The notes under the pieces are model-generated. The model did not search any database, was not told the origin of the DNA, and saw only the letters and a program-made list of their open reading frames with translations. Shown one piece after another: positions 12,578-24,977 of a DNA stretch of 64,000 bases. Made by a program: the position numbers and the translations under genes. Origin of the DNA: Azadirachta indica (Eukaryota; Streptophyta; Magnoliopsida; Sapindales; Meliaceae); assembly GCA_022749755.1 (NCBI GenBank), contig CM040449.1:8069657-8133656 (forward strand), given 5' to 3'. The stretch's first letter is position 1. Every line of letters starts with the position of its first letter.

Positions 12578-14693
12578 ATGGCGATTTCTAACGGAGATTC
12601 CGACTCCGAGACTCCGCTTCTAATTAGAGACGCCGTTGAAGACGGCTTCGTTGACTACAAAGGTTGTCCGGCGAACCGAGCCAACTCCGGCAACTGGAGA
12701 TCGGCTTATTTCATTATCAGTGTTGAAATGGCTGAGAGGTTCGCTTATTGTGGAATCGAATCCAACCTTATAACGTATTTGACTGGACCCTTGGGTCAGT
12801 CCACCGCCACTGCGGCGGAGAACGTGAACATTTGGTCAGGTACGGCGTCGCTTCTACCACTTCTAGGGGCTTTTGTGGCTGATTGTTTTGTTGGTCGTTA
12901 CTGGACTATTGTTGCTGCTTCTGTTATCTACGTCCTGGTAAGTTTCTTTCCGTCCTAAAATTTTCCAATAAATGTACGCCACGTGTATTTTTGGTTATAA
13001 TTAATTAATTAATTTCTACTATATGTGAGATAATCCTCAGTATACTCTGCACCCTGAAATTTTGTAAAAGTTGAAAATGTAAGGGGCTAACAAAGAGCAC
13101 CTAATTTGTGTATACTTTCAGCATTTGTGTTTGGAAAATTTGAAAATTAAGATAATAAAAGGATGTTCATGATCTTTCAGTGACTGGAATTTGATTGATT
13201 CTCAGGGACTGGGCTTGTTGAGTTTATCGGCTATGTTACCTTCCGTCAGCACTTCTGATTGCCAAAACACATCATGTTCTCCTAATTATCAGTTTCAAGT
13301 AATCTTACTCTTTTTCTCACTGTATTTGGTGGCAGTTGGGCAAGGCGGGCACAAGCCTTGTGTGCAGGCTTTTGGTGCAGATCAGTTTGATGGAAATGAT
13401 CCAGAGGAATCCAAACTGAAAAGTTCATTCTTCAATTGGTGGTATTTTGGATTATGTATAGCAACCTTGTTTTCTTCTTTCATTATAAGCTACATCCAAG
13501 ACAACCTTAATTGGGCTCTTGGATTTGGAATTCCATGCATTTCGATGGCCATTGCATTGACTGTTTTCTTGCTTGGAACTAAGACGTATCGATTTAGTAA
13601 AAAAAAGGATGAGAAAAATCCCTTTTTGAGAATTGTTAGGGTATTTGTTACTGCAATTAGAAACTGGAGAGGCACAGCACCTGTAGTTGCTCCTTATGAG
13701 ACAGCAACTAGAACCCTGCCTCACCAAATCTCTGAGCAATTTAGGTGAGTTAAACATTTTTTGCATTAAATTGTTGCTCCTCATTTTTATACAAGTTTCA
13801 ATGGTTGAGCTAGAAATTCTGGTATATGACCATTTTATGTAACTATCTAACTTTGTGTTAAAAAAACTCTTGGCAGTTTCCTCAACAAAGCCTTGTTTGC
13901 ACCAGATGGTTCAAAGGAACATACTAAAGCATGTAGCCTGAGTGAAGTTGAAGAAGCAAAGGCAATTCTCAGGCTTGTTCCAATATGGACTACATGCTTG
14001 GTGTATGGTATACTTGACGCACAGACTTCAACTTTCTTTACCAAGCAAGGAGCTACATTAGACCGATTTGTCACGCCAGGCTTTGATATACCGGCAGCTT
14101 CTCTTCAGTCCTTCATCAGCCTTGCCATTGTTGTTACAGTTCCAATCTATGACCGTGTTTTTGTGCCTATAGCAAGAGCCTTCACTGGGAAACCTGCTGG
14201 AATTACAATGCTTCAGAGAATTGGAATCGGGATGCTTTTATCTGTTATCAACATGGTCATTGCAGCTTTAATTGAGATAAAAAGACTCGAAACAGCTGAA
14301 AAGTATGGGCTGATTGATCAGCCGAATGTGACGATTCCAATGAGCGTATGGTGGTTGATTCCTCAGTATGTCTTGTCTGGTGTTGCTGATGTATTCACCA
14401 TGGTTGGTCTTCAAGAATTCTTCTATGATCAGGTTCCAACTGAATTAAGGAGTATGGGTCTTTCACTCTACCTCAGTATATTTGGCTTTCGGAGCTTCCT
14501 GAGCAGCTTTCTCATATCTGCGGTTGAAAAGGCAACTGGTAGAGATGGCCAGGACAGCTGGTTTGCTGATAATCTTAACAAAGGACATCTTGATTACTTC
14601 TATTGGCTTCTAGCTGGATTTAGTGCTGTCGTGTTACTTATCTACTTACATTTTTCAAAATCATACATCTATAATAGGCCAAGTACAATGTAA
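12578..14693 (+). CDS. NPF5-type NRT1/PTR transporter, copy 2, intact (571 aa)
   Basis: Exons 12578-12937, 13206-13744 and 13877-14693, all with GT..AG borders; the exons sum to 572 codons with TAA at 14691-14693. ATG 12578 is chosen because it aligns with the sister starts. The protein has an acidic N-terminus with ETPLLI (an ExxxLI dileucine, residues 11-16), ExxER at residues 50-54, the family motif GGHKPCVQAFGADQFD in exon 2, about twelve hydrophobic helices with a hydrophilic central loop spanning the exon 2/3 junction, and a C-terminal YFYWLL helix. Members are proton-coupled transporters. The closest Arabidopsis clade (NPF5.10-5.16) includes tonoplast nitrate transporters, and the N-terminal dileucine fits vacuolar sorting (inference). 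The substrate cannot be read from sequence. W101 (GRYWT) replaces an Arg found in the other three copies. Confidence 0.93.
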
Positions 14694-14880
14694 ATGCCTG
14701 ATCTGTTTAGTGTCAACATTTTTTATAATAGAGTAAAACACAAATTTTATTGTATATCAATTACTGTAAAAACTAATTTTGATTATTTGGGGTGTAAATT
14801 TTACAAAATTTGTAGTTCTGTTAACATATTTCACCCCACCCCTGTTATCTGTCATGATGTCCTATACAAGTTTTGTCAAA

Positions 14881-15134
14881 CTAAATTAATCAATAAATAA
14901 ATTGATTGATTATTGATTAATTAATAATAAACGATGATCAACATGAATTACACGACCTTCTAATATGGATGAGTGTACATAAACATAGGCAGAGCACATT
15001 TGATATCAAAAAAAAAAAAGGAAGTCTTTTTGAATAAATTGATTGGCTATGGCTTTGGCTTTGGCTTTGACCTTATTCCTTGCTAGTTACGCCGCCGCAG
15101 AAAATGTTGAAAGAAGCACCAACGAACAATAAGA
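14881..15134 (+). pseudogene. 5' relic of a fifth NPF copy
   Basis: The stretch matches the upstream region of NPF copy 4 (25650-25830): both carry TTGATTAATAATAAACGAYGATCAAC, CATATTTGATATCAAA-like and AGGNAGTCNTTTTGA-like blocks. Where copies 3 and 4 begin translation with GTAATGCC, this copy has GTTACGCC. A short frame from ATG 15049 ends with AAENVERS, reminiscent of the NPF AAENVNIW motif, so an internal deletion may join the 5' flank to mid exon 1. No further NPF exon follows. Confidence 0.5.
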
Positions 15135-15341
15135 AGTTACAGAACTACTGTTGGTAGATGTATTCTCCCGCTTTCTATCTCATACCTTAAATTTTTAGGC
15201 TAGAAACAAAGCACTGAAACTTGATATGGCTGTGCTTTATGTCTATAGAAATGGTTTTGATAACAATGGTGAGCTGTTGCAAATTGGAATTGTGACGAAA
15301 CACTTGGTCTATATATTGTTGTTTATTGAAGTCTGATTACA

Positions 15342-15584
15342 TTACAAGTTTCGAAATTTCTCCTCTCCCTTGTCATATTCCATAAGAATATGTTTAATTA
15401 TTCTGATAAATTTGAGTGATTGTTGGGCATACGATGGACACTTGCTGATCTGGGACAGAGCCTTGAGCGAGACGGGCGGAGGCGGCACGTGACATTTGAA
15501 CACGTAAAAGTCCGTCCCTCTGCCTGCAGGTCTTGGTCTTCCTCTTCCTGACGCCCAAGGATACCCTACAACTCCAACGTACAT
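15342..15584 (-). CDS. Doubtful 80-aa open frame
   Basis: A small open frame in an unusually GC-rich pocket (about 15440-15560) within AT-rich DNA. It is Gly/Arg/Pro-rich at its start (GRGRPRPAGRG) and has CHVPPPPV in the middle. I recognise no family and see no conserved domain. It could be an exon of an unrecognised gene, a gene relic or chance; the base composition is the only reason to list it. Confidence 0.15.
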   Translation of the reverse strand: MYVGVVGYPWASGRGRPRPAGRGTDFYVFKCHVPPPPVSLKALSQISKCPSYAQQSLKFIRIIKHILMEYDKGEEKFRNL

Positions 15585-15639
15585 ACTGCTTTTCTTTACT
15601 TTTTTTTTTTTATCATATTGATACTAACTAAGGCTTTTT

Positions 15640-16870
15640 TTTTTAATGGCATTAATATTAAATTTCCTTACTTTATATAAACTAATAATTATATATACAT
15701 ATATATAAATTCTTTTTTTTTCCTTTTTTCTACTTATATACTTATTATTATTTATTAAATTATTTAAAATATTACTTTTAATAAAATTTTACTTAAAAAT
15801 AATAAAAAATTTAGTGAAATTTTAACGGAAATTAATTCAAGATTTTAAAAATAATTTAATATTTTAATTTACCTTTAACTTATTTATTTTAATATCCTTA
15901 ATTGCTTCAAAGTAAAATATAAAAAATTTAATTTGTATGTAATTAAAAATAATTTTAATTTATATTTATTTAAAAATTAGAAATTTAATTAATGATAATT
16001 TTATTTAACAATTTTAGTTTACGTGTATTTAATATTTATTGAAATTAAGAATTTAATTAATGATAATTTAACTTGATAATTTAACTTTACATTTATTTAA
16101 TATTTACTTAAAGTAAGAATTTAATTTTTATTCATATATCATACTTATTCAAATTTTAAATCTTAATGTGTAAGATCGCCACCTTTCTTATTCTCCTTTT
16201 TTGCAAATTCTCCAATAATAAACTATATTTTTTTTATTTCACTAAATAATTTCACAGTCTTATCAATCTTACTCTTCTTAAAAAAATACTTTAGTACAAG
16301 ATTTATGTGTAAAGTAAGTATAAATTTTTGGGTTTATACAAAAAATTTGATGAAACTACGCAATAACAGAAAATTAAAAAAAATCAACATAAGTAAATTG
16401 CTAATTTTAAATATTATTAAATAAAATTTTATTTTAAATGAATATAAATTATAATTGTCATTAACTAAAATTTTAATTATTTTAATTTTTTTAACATCAA
16501 ATAAATTAAAATTGAGTTTTTTATATTTTATTTTAAAATAATTAAAAGTATTATAGTCATTTTAAGTGAAAATATATGGTTAATCGACGGTCTAAGGAAG
16601 GTAAATGTATTTTTTCTTAAAATTTCTATTAAGTATTAAAATTATAAATTAAATTATCATTAATTAAATTTTTAATTTTTAAATAAATATAAATATAAAT
16701 ACAAATTATTTTTAATTATATATAAATTAAATTTTTTATAATTTATTTTAAAGTAATTAAAAATATTATAATTATATAAATAAATTTAAATAGTTAATTT
16801 TAGAGAAGATAACTATCTCTTTTTTTAAACTTTTTATTTAAATATTAAAATCTTATACCTCAGCACAGAC
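15640..16870. repeat. AT-rich fold-back (inverted repeat) region
   Basis: The segment near 15885-16010 matches the reverse complement of about 16640-16790: both contain AAAATATAAAAAATTTAATTT, GTAATTAAAAATAATTTT-like and TTTATTTAAAAATTAGAAATTT-like blocks. A similar block recurs near 16380-16560. The whole could fold into a long imperfect hairpin. It is probably a non-autonomous fold-back or MITE-like element or a nested pair. The ends and any target duplication are not resolved. Confidence 0.45.
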
Positions 16871-18014
16871 GTGTTAAAATCCCCTTTGTTTTTTGGCCCG
16901 CATTCATTCATTAAAGTACATCAACGCTGCCAGCCGAACCCACTTAAGTACGACGTTTTCAAAATTGACAACGTAACATTATGACTCAGCTTATTATTTT
17001 ATTCCGTGGTTCACATGTTCAACCACTCGTATTGTTTACGCCAGTCAGTCGATGAATATTTACGAGGAACATTATTGCCTGGCCGCGACCTTAGGTGACT
17101 ACAATTATTTCTGCGGAGATTGAAACAAAATAGAAATTAAGTTATGTTTCTGCAAGGCAGAAGAATCTGTAACTGTTGCCAAACACTTTGAATTCTAAAA
17201 TTCAAATGCATGTACGTAACACCAAAATTTGAATGACTGGTTCTATCGAGCATGAACTAAATTTTACATAGGAAATTCACGGATACCAGAATTATATGGA
17301 AAGAATAAATATTTTTTGAAAATTTGAGAAAAAAATTAAATATTATTAGAGTAAAAAAAAAATAGCAGAAATTTTCTTTGAGTTTCACTTATGTCAATTT
17401 ACATATTAAGTCCCTATTTTTAAAAATTAGAAAAAAATTAAAATTTTTTTTAATTTATTATTTTATTAAAAATAAAAAAAACTTATTATTAAAAAATTTT
17501 AAGAATAAGTTGAATCAAATTCATGGCAAAATATTATTAACTCTCCTCAATACGATAAATATTATTAAAAAAAAAAATTAAATAAAATATTTTTAATATT
17601 TTATTTCTTATACATAAAATATCTATTTAAAAAATTATATTACATTTATTATAATTTTTTCCATTTTCCCATACAGGTATCTATCAATTTCCCATTTTAC
17701 ATTCATCTCTTTCTATATATTCAACTTTCACAACACAATGGAAACTTATTATAGCAAGCGATAATGTCTACTAAGTTGTTTTAATGTTTAAATATTATTT
17801 CGATGTTTATCTCAAAGACGGATCAATAATTATTATTTTAATAGGTATCTTATAGCATATCACTGAAACACAAAACAACCATAGAAGTAACACTAAAGAT
17901 TAAGATTCTAACAATATCTGTAACACTAGCTAGGCTAAAAGAAAGCACAATATTAAATTTTATTATCGCTTGAGCATTATTCACGTCCCTTGCTCACTGC
18001 AAACAGAACTTAAT
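16871..18014. other. Intergenic, no gene seen
   Basis: A moderately complex stretch (16860-17280) is followed by A/T-rich DNA to 17700. Nothing recognisable, other than that it lies downstream of the minus-strand receptor-kinase relic. Confidence 0.4.
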
Positions 18015-20464
18015 TTAGATGCGGGAGAAGAGGAAGCAACTAAAGAAACCTTTAGGCACGAGGTGATTGATCACCATCCTCAAAAAAAACAACAGCATCT
18101 CCATAACTTTGCTCATGCTGGGTCTCGCATCCCTATTTTCTTCCACGCATTCCAGGGCCACATTAGCCATAATTTCCATCCTATTTACATCGTAGTTGCT
18201 GGCAATCACTGGGTCTACGATCTCCTCAATCCATGCCTTCTTCGTAGGAGCTCCATTTTTCTTCTCCCTCACCCATGTTACCAGTGTTCCATGCTCTTTC
18301 AACCCTTCTTGTTCATAAGTTTGGAAAGTAGCTGTTGGGCTCTCTCCAGTTATCATCTCCAACAGAACAATGCCATAACTATAAACATCTACTTTTGAGG
18401 TAATGGGCAGATTGTAAACCCACTCAGGAGCCATGTAACCTCTTGTTCCTCTTATTTTTTAAAAGCTTGAATCATTTAGGCCACCCCTACTTTGTAACTT
18501 AGACAACCCAAAATCTGCCACTTTTCGTTGGTAATTAGAATCCAAGAGTATATTCTATGGCTTTATATCACAATGTAGAACCCACTCCAAGCACTCATCA
18601 TGCAAATAAGCCAATCCTTTTGCAGTGCCGACAGCAATTCAATTGGAATGAAGGTTATCTGCTAAGGATCAATGCTCTGTACTCATAAACCAAAAGCCTG
18701 TGTTTCCCCTCCGCGCAATACCCCCACATCTCTATCAAGTTCATGTGGTTAAGCTTCTGAATGGTTTTTAGTTCCGTAAGGAATTCAGCTTCCCCTTGTT
18801 TAGCTTCATTGAGCTGCTTGACAGCTGCAATACGTTGATCAAACAATAAAGCTTTGTATACAACACCACCTGCTCCTCGTCCAATCTCCTTTGTAAAATC
18901 CTTTGTGGACTTTTTTAACTCACCGTAGGTGAATCTTTTGAATCTGGTGACAGCAAGGGTGTATCCTTCCTTTATTGACGTAGAGTCTTGATTGCCCGTA
19001 AACAAGAAAAGCCACACCAAGAAAATACAGACCATCTCAACAAGACCTACTGTAACGGTGAACCAAAGCAAACATTTCAATATCTGATTTTCGCGGGGTT
19101 CTTCATAACGTCTGTTTATTGCCTGGGTAATGTTGCCTTTACAATTTAATGTTAATCCTTTAATGGTCGTCTGGTTGAAAAATGGATTAGATTTCGGCAG
19201 CTTCAACCACTAAAACTCGGTTGTTGTTGTCCGTTAAATAGGGAAGTCTTGGGGTAACATGTAAAACCCTGCTTTTTCTCTGCGATTTCAGACTTGTCGG
19301 TGTTAAATAATTTATATTGGAACCCTTTGCAGCTGCTCAACTTCATGCATTTCTCCTTACATTCTTGCAAAGTAAGGTTCGGGAAAGCACCTGTATCGTA
19401 TCCATAGAATTCAAGATGAGTTATGTTGAGGAAATCATATTCCATGTGGTTGGAAAAACTGAATTGCGGTGCACATCCTCTAGACCAGTCGGAGTCATTC
19501 TTTACTTCGTATCCAGATAAGCAAGAGCATGATCTCCTCCTGCCTCTACCAAGAACATAAGTACACACTCCGTTAGGTCCACAGATGCCGTGAACTGTTC
19601 ACGGTTGAAGAATGGCTTGCCATGAAACAACTCATTCCTTGGTTTTCACTTCAAAGCTGTACAACCTCAGATTTCCATCAGGATCAAGCGTTAATCTTCG
19701 AAGAGGCCTCACGCCGAAATCGACTGCAGAGAATTCTAAACCATCTGATGAAATGAAAGAACCAGATGGGTCAAGAACTGCAATTCTAGTGTCATTGTAA
19801 GTAGTCCTTCCGGCTTCACGTGGCCAGTAGAGGCTGGATATTTAAGGAACCTGGTAAAGAAGGCGAAGGACATTATCATCATCAAAGAAAAGCTGATAGT
19901 TACCTGAAGAATAATTGTTTTTGCCTCTTGACGAGATAAGGAGTATGTCTTTGTTAGTAGTTGTTTAGGAAGTAAAGTGTCTGTAGATGAATCAAAACTT
20001 TGCCATAAAGGATTTTCACCTTCCGATGTACGTAGAACAAGATTGCCATTGTCGTAAAGCTGCAGTTCCACGGATGAATGTGAAGCTACGACTGTTTCTG
20101 TGGACCACAGACCTTTTCGACCTGCGTCTTTGAGGACGAGATTTCCATTCTTTAACAATGAAAGCTTTGATTTTTTCCCAACTGGTTCGTCTCGATTCGC
20201 CATCCAAACTATGGTGTGATCACCATTTGGCAGTATGTTTGTGTACCATATGGCAAAGCCAAAAGCGTTCTCACCCACGTTGAAAAATCCTGCAGAAAAA
20301 ACACCATTCGGAGAAATTAAAGTGTCATTTCTTTTCTCAGAAAGGGAGGCTCCTCTTTCAAGAACATAAAATGATGTTGATGAAGATAGAGTCCAAGTTT
20401 GCAAGAGAGACAGAAGAAGAAGAAGAAGAAAGAGGAAAGCTGAGATAGCCATTAATAAATGCAC
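18015..20464 (-). pseudogene. G-type lectin S-receptor-like Ser/Thr kinase pseudogene (ZmPK1-like)
   Basis: An intronless relic read from ATG 20464. Pieces in order: signal peptide (SAFLFLLLLLLSLLQTW); bulb-type lectin domain with FSAGFFNVGENAFGFAIWY, VWMANRDEPV and GNLVL repeats; an S-locus/EGF-like region (GICGPNGVCTY); a PAN-like domain (CKEKCMKLSSCKGFQYKLF); a transmembrane segment (LLWFTVTVGLVEMVCIFLV); and a kinase with GRGAGGVVYKA, AVKQL, HCDIKP, DFGLSK and APEWVYNLPITSKVDVYSYG. Lesions: an indel near 19920, a stop near 19840, TGA at the Trp of KEW (19632-19634), a further stop at a Cys just after it, a break after VYEY near 18670, TAG inside the catalytic loop (18555-18557) and TAA before KIRGT. 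Intact relatives sense extracellular cues. This copy cannot make a receptor. Confidence 0.88.
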
Positions 20465-20984
20465 ACAAATTTTCTATGTGCTCTAACAAAAGAAACGTCT
20501 ATTTCACTCTCTATATTTTCCACCAGATATTTTTACGAGTGTCTACCAAGTATGGTCTATAACGAAGTCATCTTCCATAGGCATAAAAGTCTCTTTATAA
20601 ATTTCAAATTTTGAATATTCAAAAATTGAAAAAAAAAAAAATTATATAACAGCTTATTTGAATAAAAATTTTGTGTTTTTCATATTGTTTTGAAATTAGT
20701 GTTTACTATGATATGTCATCATCCAATTTTTGTTATTTTAGATGTATACTGCTGTTCACCGCCTTTTTCTGAAAAAAAAAAATAAAAACATTGATGAGAG
20801 AAGAAAAAGCAGAGAGAAGAAAGGGAGTTATAAAAAGTATCTTATAGTCAAACATTAAAAAATAATTTGTACGTGCTACTAATTAATAATTACTATGTAT
20901 TAAATAAATTGTTTATTTTTCATGCTAATTTCGGTAAAACATGTTAGAACATTAATCAATGAATTTTAATCAGCAAATATCTAA
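20465..20984. other. Short intergenic stretch upstream of the receptor-kinase relic
   Basis: AT-rich; no gene. The former promoter of the minus-strand receptor kinase would lie here. Nothing further is recognised. Confidence 0.4.
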
Positions 20985-21125
20985 GTTTGTCCAATAAATG
21001 TATGACAGATGTATTTTGTTAATTTCAGAACATATATGAAATAGTGCTGATGTTTTTGTATAAATGGAAAATGCAAAAGAGTAAAACTAAGAGGAACTAA
21101 TTTGTGTCTACTTTCAGCATATTAA
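20985..21125 (+). pseudogene. Relic of NPF intron 1
   Basis: The stretch contains TCCAATAAATGTATGACAG, then ATGTATTTT, and then CTAATTTGTGTCTACTTTCAGCAT. All three, in the same order, also occur in intron 1 of NPF copy 2 (12966-13125). No exon flanks it here. With the 5' relic at 14881-15134 it suggests that a fifth NPF copy once spanned this interval. Confidence 0.45.
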
Positions 21126-21397
21126 TTTTAGATTAATGAATCTCTCCTAACTCGGTACTTCTTGAAAAACTAGAACCAGCAGTTGCAGGCGTGCACGATA
21201 ATCAAAACCTAATTTTGATAATTTTGGGTTTAAGTCCCCCATCTACAACTATAATATTTTGTATATAAAATCTGTCAAACTTAAATTAATTAATTAATTA
21301 ATCTGTCAATCAATTGATGTATATACATACATTGATATGAAAGAAAGAAAGTCCTGTTGAATTATTATTGATTGGCTTTGACTTTTTATTATTAGTA

Positions 21398-23994
21398 ATG
21401 CCGATCCCTAACCGAAATTCTGACGCCAAGTCTCCGCTTCTAATCGGAGACGCCGTTGAATATGGCTGCGTTGACTATAAAGGTCGTCGGGCAAACCGAG
21501 CCAACACCGGCGGCTGGAGATCGGCTTATTTCATTATCGGTGTGGAAATGGCTGAGAGGTTCGCTTATTATGGAATCGAATCGAATCTTATAACGTATTT
21601 GACTGGACCCCTAGGTCAATCGACGGCCACTGCGGCGGAGAACGTGAATATTTGGTCAGGCACGGCGTTGCTGATGCCGCTTTTAGGGGCGTTTGTAGCT
21701 GATTCTTTCTTTGGTCGTTACCGGACTATCGTTGTCGCTTCTCTTATCTACGTCCTGGTAAGTATCTTTACGTTGGCCTCATTATCTCTATTTATTTTGG
21801 ATTCCAATTTTCATCCCTAACTTTTAATGAAATAATAAATTAGGTATAATTGTTCTAAATTTAACAATTTAGTCCTTCCCCTTGTTTACTTAAGAATTGG
21901 CAATTGTTGTTAATTGTTGTGGACTAAATTGTTACAATTGAAAAACATCATATCCTAATTTAATATTTCTTTAAAGTTCACCGAGAAATTATGCCATATA
22001 TTTTTTTTATTATTTTATAATTAAATTTAATTTAATTTAAATGAATGTGTGACAATATTTTATTAAATAAGTGTGTAAATAAAGTGATACATCCATCCCA
22101 TTTAAGATTTTAAAATTTCTTAGCTTCCTTCTTTCAATCAGTAAAACTTTAATTAGGTTATATGTACATACGCATTGCTCATCAGTTGTATTTTAGGTGA
22201 TATTTGGACCTAGAGCTTTAACCAAAATAGTTCATATGAGAAACACATTTTTCTATTTTTCGAATCTTGAATGTGCTTAAGTATTTTTAACTCTTTCTTC
22301 AAATATTTTTATTTAAATACTAACAAAAAAAAATTAAATTTTTTTAGCTTAACTTGTTAATCTACTCTTAAATTCTGTTGTTAAAAATATGATTACCTAA
22401 TTAACTGTTAACTTCTTTGCTCTTATAAAACTACTATCTTTCCATGTTAGTTTCAGCATCTGTTTCAGAAGATGTTCATCATATTTAACTGACAGGAATT
22501 TGATTGATACGTATTCAGGGCCTGGGCTTGTTGACTTTATCAGCTATGTTATCTCCTGCCAGCAGTTCTGATTGCCAAAACACAAATAAAATTACATCAT
22601 GTTCTGCTGATTATCAGTTTCAAGTAATCTTATTCTTTATCTCACTGTATTTAGTAGCAATTGGGCAAGGTGGGCATAAGCCTTGTGTACAGGCTTTTGG
22701 CGCAGATCAGTTTGATGGAAATGATCCAGAGGAATCAAAACTGAAAAGTTCATTCTTCAATTGGTGGTATTTTGGATTATGTTTAGCCACCTTATTCACA
22801 TATTTTATTTTGACCTACATCCAAGACAACCTTAATTGGGCTCTTGGATTCGGGATTCCATGCATTTCCATGGCCATTGCACTCATTGTTTTCTTGCTTG
22901 GAACTAAGGCTTACAGATTTAGCATAAAACGGGATAAGAGAAACCCCTTTTTGAGAATTGGTAAGGTATTTGTTGTTGCAATTAGGAACCGGAAAGCTAC
23001 TCTACCACCTGCAATTTCTCCTGAAGAGAGAGCAAGTACAACCTTGCCTCGCCATAACTATGAGCAATTTAAGTGAGTGAAACATTTTTTTGTATTAAAT
23101 TGTGGCTTCTCATCCTCATTCATATGGAGTTTGTATACAATTGTAAATGAAGTGTTATTCAAACAAAACTCTGGCAGGTTCCTGAACAAAGCCTTGGTTG
23201 CAGCAGATGGTTCAGAGGAATTTGCAAATGTATGTAGCATTAGTGAAGTTGAAGAAGCAAAGGCAATTCTAAGGTTAGTTCCAATATGGACCACAAGCTT
23301 GGTGTATGCTATTTCTTTTGCACAGTCTTCAACTTTCTTTACCAAGCAAGGAGCTACCATGGACCGATTTATCATCCCAGGCTTTGACATACCAGCAGCT
23401 TCACTTCAATCCTTCATCAGCATTGCCATCGTCCTTACTGTTCCCATCTATGACCGTGTCTTTGTACCTATAGCAAGAGCCTTCACTTGGAAACCTTCTG
23501 GAATTACAATGCTTCAGAGAATTGGAACTGGGATGTTTCTATCTATTATAGACATGGTCATTGCAGCCTTAGTTGAGGTAAAGAGACTCAAAACTGCTGA
23601 AGAATATGGGCTGGTTGATCAGCCAGACGTGACAATTCCAATGAGTGTGTGGTGGCTGGTTCCTCAGTATTTTGTATATGGTGTTTCTGAAGCTTTCACC
23701 ATGGTAGGTCTTCAAGAATTTTTCTATGATCAGGTTCCAGTTGAATTGAGAAGTATGGGTCTTTCACTTTACCTGAGTATATTTGGTCTTGGGAGCTACC
23801 TGAGCAGCTTTCTAATATCTGCAATTGAAAGAGCAACTGGTGGAGACGGCCAGGATAGCTGGTTTGCTAATAATCTTAACAAGGGACATCTTGATTACTT
23901 CTATTGGCTTCTTGCTGGACTTAGTGCCGTAGGATTACTTATCTACTTACACTTTTCAAAATCATACATCTATAAGTGCAACGTCAATGCATGA
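21398..23994 (+). CDS. NPF5-type NRT1/PTR transporter, copy 3, intact (576 aa)
   Basis: Exons 21398-21757, 22519-23072 and 23178-23994 with GT..AG borders; 577 codons including TGA at 23992-23994. The start aligns with the sisters. Marks: ExxER at residues 50-54 (EMAERFAYYGI), GGHKPCVQAFGADQFD in exon 2, a long hydrophilic loop before FLNKALVAADGSEEF, and helices through YFYWLLAGLSAVGLLIYLHF to the end. It differs from the sisters in having KSPLLI instead of an acidic dileucine at the N-terminus, and FTWKPSG where the others read FTGKP. Introns 1 (761 bp) and 2 closely match those of copy 4, so these two arose by the latest duplication, with a unit of about 4.4 kb. It is probably a proton-coupled, perhaps tonoplast, transporter of nitrate or a related solute (inference). 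Confidence 0.93.
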
Positions 23995-24977
23995 TCTGTT
24001 ATTGTCACATTGGTTATTATATTAACTAATACAAATTTTATTTTATATCAAAAACTAATTTTGATAATTTTGGATTTCAATTTCGCAAAATTTGTAGTTA
24101 TGTTAACATAGTTCACCCCCTGTCATAAGATGGTATACAAGTTTTATAATCAGGGGTATTAAAAATACATATCTCCCTTTAGATTTGAGACTTAGAGAAA
24201 AAAAAAAATATGAAGAAAAACACAATCACCTGTCTTGGATTGTTATTTAACCGTCTACTACCATTAAATTAACTATAATATCCCTAAATTTTATGAACAA
24301 CACAAAGTAAGAATCTTAAAATTTTACCTTTTTTTTTGTCATCTTTCAACATAGGCGGACCCTCTTAATCCTTTTGGCAAGATCATAAACTAAAACTCAT
24401 TATTTTCAGCCACGAGTCTTGCATCCTGTTCGGGAAAAAAAAACCAAATCTGCAAGATCGCCAACGCCTATCAGCCAGCCCATCAACCAAAACTATCAAA
24501 GATATTGCAAATAACAAATTAAGAAAACCGGATATTCCCAGAAAACAAGTAATAGAACAAAATAGTACATTATCGCCTGCATATCATACAGGATCTTGGC
24601 AGGTTATAGTACACAAAGTAGCCACCATATGGGAAAAAAAATGAAGTTACAACCAAAATCAAATGTCAAGCAATCAATAAAACCATTTAAACGATCAAAA
24701 TCAATATATTGGCACGCTTAGATCTTTAATGAAAAATGTACACCTCTTTTGTTCGGTAAAATTAGAACATGTACTAATAATATCTATACAAAAATTCTGC
24801 AATTCCATTGAAAGCAATAAGAAATATTCCCATATATCCTGTAAACGCTTTACATTTATCATCAGAGCACTAAAATTTCATTAATACTGCGATGTAAATC
24901 TAAGTAATTCATCAAAATGATAACATTGAACTCCAAATTGAATACAAAACTTGTAACATATTAAACAATAAACTAAT
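23995..24977. other. Intergenic region after NPF copy 3
   Basis: The first ~150 bp match the 3' flank of copy 2 (14720-14870), for example TAGTTATGTTAACATAGTTCACCCC. The remainder is unassigned. No gene seen. Confidence 0.5.

Noticed and set aside
23077..23177. Intron 2 of NPF copy 3 read as coding, since the frame runs open through it
   Set aside because: Consensus borders (AA|GTGAGT and CTGGCAG|G) are conserved in all copies, and the read-through peptide is not conserved in copies 1 and 2.
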